Below are positions 62,015 to 64,000 of a DNA stretch of 64,000 bases, in pieces. The translations under genes and the position numbers were made by a program. Source of the stretch: Diploscapter coronatus. Taxonomy: Eukaryota > Nematoda > Chromadorea > Rhabditida > Rhabditidae. Positions within the stretch are counted from its first letter, which is position 1, and each line of letters begins with the position of its first letter. The notes under the pieces are model-generated. The model saw only the letters and a program-made list of their open reading frames with translations, did not search any database and was not told where the DNA came from. The stretch is from the NCBI GenBank assembly GCA_964036155.1, contig OZ038423.1:23079249-23143248 (forward strand), in the 5' to 3' direction.

Positions 62015-64000
62015 CTAATTCACATTAGAATCTGTCCAAATATAAAACCTGATAATCATGCCACTCTGTATCAGGAATTTTAAACGATAAAGATTGTCTC
62101 TTTTCTTTCAAAATAGAAAATTCAGCATTAATGTCTAGGAAAATCTACCATACTTTTTTAGGAAATTTCATCTCCATAACTTTCAGACTCTTTCCACTGA
62201 CGATGAATCAGACTTTTGACTCTGACTCCAGTTCCGACTTTTCAAAATGCCATTCCGATCCATTCCTGAACACGCTATCAAAAAAGAACGCGTCCCTCAA
62301 TTTCCACTTTGTAGAATTTCGAGATTCCAAGTCTTCTCCTCCTGAATCGCGGATTATGCCACCCTGGATCTAGAAATTGATTTGATAATGCTTGAGAGAT
62401 TGGCTTTCCATTTCTCTTCGTCCCTTTCTCTCTTGGGTGAATGCCACTTTTTGCCCTGCAGAAGGACGACTTTCTTTCTTTCTTCCCCCAATCTTCCCCA
62501 GACTTTCCCTCACTTCTCTCTTCGGCAAGCCATTCCCATTTTCCCCCGAATCTCTGGATTTCTCCTTCCCATCTCTGATTTATTGTACAGTTTCGTAGGG
62601 GGCTTTTATATCTTGCATTTTTCCTGAAATTTCTATCCTTTATGTTTTATCATAGAGAAAAAAATCGTCCAAACTACGGCATTATAAATTTGGCCAATTT
62701 TGGCCGTACCATTAAATTGTCTCTGGTGAATCTTTATCTTTTTCGAAGCTTTTCTCGACTCAGGTATTAGGCAAAAGAGGGGAATTGAAACGCGATGTCG
62801 AATATTTCGAAGACTTCATTTTAAGAGATTAAATATTCAAGAATTCAAAATCTATTCAAGATCTTCTGTCTAGAGTGTAGTTTCTGTTTTCATTCCATTG
62901 CATTATCCCTCCTCGTCTGAAGATCACTAGAATGGCATTTTCTTTTATTTCCATACCACAACTAGACCACTTTTGCTTTTGACTATAAAAGGACGGAGAT
63001 TGGACTTTTAAAGTTTATCCCAGACGACTTTGCGGTTTTTCTTTGTCTGCCTCAAGTGGGATAATCTAGCATTGAGAAAAGATCATCTTTTTCATAAGGG
63101 ACTTTGAAAGTTCAGGAAATTTCTTGGATCACGTAAACGAAATCTGGATTTTGTTTTAGGAAAACTAGTTTAACTTTGAATTCATTTTTTCTTGCAAAAA
63201 ATCGGAGATTTTCTTGAACTTGAAATATTCAGATTTTACGCAATCTTCAATGCTTGAGGGATAAGAAATTAAATCAGTTTAGAATATATTCTTCTCACTT
63301 TTGAATATCCAGCCTATTATTCTTTCATCAGTGATATATAGGCTTTATCACCCAATCGATTCGATCAGCATGCCATCTCGTTTTCTAATCTTCATTCTTT
63401 ATCGCCAGGTGATAAACATCCTCTTTGCTTCTCCGATGTTCGTGATATCCAAGCTAGTTTCCATTTTTATGAACTATTATTGAATGGGAGATCGACACTT
63501 GGGGAATTTTTGAAATTTTATAAAATTCACTTCGTCTTTCTTTATAAAAATCATCAATCGTTTTCCCTGAAAATTTTATGATTAGGAAAGTTACAACTTC
63601 AGCTCAATTTCAATTTGAAGCCAAGATTTAAATTGGTACAACTTCTCCGTTTTCTATAGATGACCTTAACAAATTTTTAAGGGTGGCCTTTACAATAGTT
63701 CCGTAACTTTAATTTGACCTTTCTTACACAATTTGTCGTAAATGCGTCAAAATAATGAATAAATTGCATAAATAGGCAAAGTTTGAGAGAAATTGCTTTC
63801 ATTCGCTTTTGCATAAGCCTTGATTTTTAGCCACCTTTAGATAGCCATCGAAATTTTACGCTATTTTGTCAGTGAAAGCTTGGATATTTTTTACCGTGGC
63901 GTCAGGTTTGACTCACAAACGGCTAATGGATAAAAATTAATCGAATAAAGCCCGCTCGCAGATCATTTTTAGTTTAAGAAAACTAGACTTATGAAGTTTG
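62015..64000. other. Right edge of window, no supported gene
   Basis: Possible intron sequence of the minus-strand gene ending at 61877. There is a pyrimidine-rich tract at about 62400-62620 that produces overlapping open frames, and a plus-strand open frame to 62373 with no splice support. Nothing else stands out. Confidence 0.5.

Noticed and set aside
62131..62373. 80-codon plus-strand frame at the right edge
   Set aside because: It looks fairly protein-like (DSDSSSDFSK), but the opposite strand is also open with an acceptor at its edge, and neither has a good donor.

Overview
The window looks like nuclear DNA of a rhabditid nematode related to Caenorhabditis. Genes are split into many short exons, introns end in TTTTCAG or TTTTTAG, exons are GC-richer than the AT-rich introns, and trans-splice-like acceptors lie just before start codons. 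No bacterial operons, rRNA, tRNA or CRISPR arrays were seen. All gene models were built by hand from splice signals, reading phase and family resemblance; no search was run.

Layout. (1) 1-4144: gene-poor upstream DNA. (2) 4159-33155, plus strand: a complete 25-exon gene for an AGAP/centaurin-gamma Arf GAP, the cnt-2 orthologue, with a GTPase-like domain, split PH domain, ArfGAP zinc finger and ankyrin region. A second start exon at 17648-18503 sits inside a 13.4 kb intron and would give a longer protein with a different N-terminus. (3) 34181-34658, minus strand: two well-spliced exons of unknown identity. (4) 36261-44696, minus strand: an AF4/FMR2-family scaffold, probably the affl-2 orthologue, with a possible extra upstream exon at 49579-49753. 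(5) 50526-60752, plus strand: a complete 16-exon STIM calcium sensor, stim-1. (6) 61877-62014, minus strand: a probable last exon of a gene running off the right edge.

Relations. affl-2 and stim-1 are head to head and may share a CpG-rich promoter near 49.9-50.2 kb. From memory, the C. elegans orthologues of these two are also immediate neighbours on chromosome III, so the pair may be an old linkage. CNT-2 should act on Arf GTPases in membrane traffic, AFFL-2 in the super elongation complex in the nucleus, and STIM-1 as the ER calcium sensor that opens Orai channels; the sequence shows no common pathway.

The most unusual items are in stim-1: two large fold-back elements filling introns (one with two 386 bp arms that look almost identical, one of about 2.0 kb inside an otherwise very short intron), an inferred GC-AG intron in the coiled-coil region, a 9-codon upstream ORF overlapping the start codon by ATGA, and a read-through end that would give a STIM without its polybasic membrane-binding tail. 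Two short words, CATACTATTTCT and TAGGTTTCAA, recur across introns of all genes and are unexplained.
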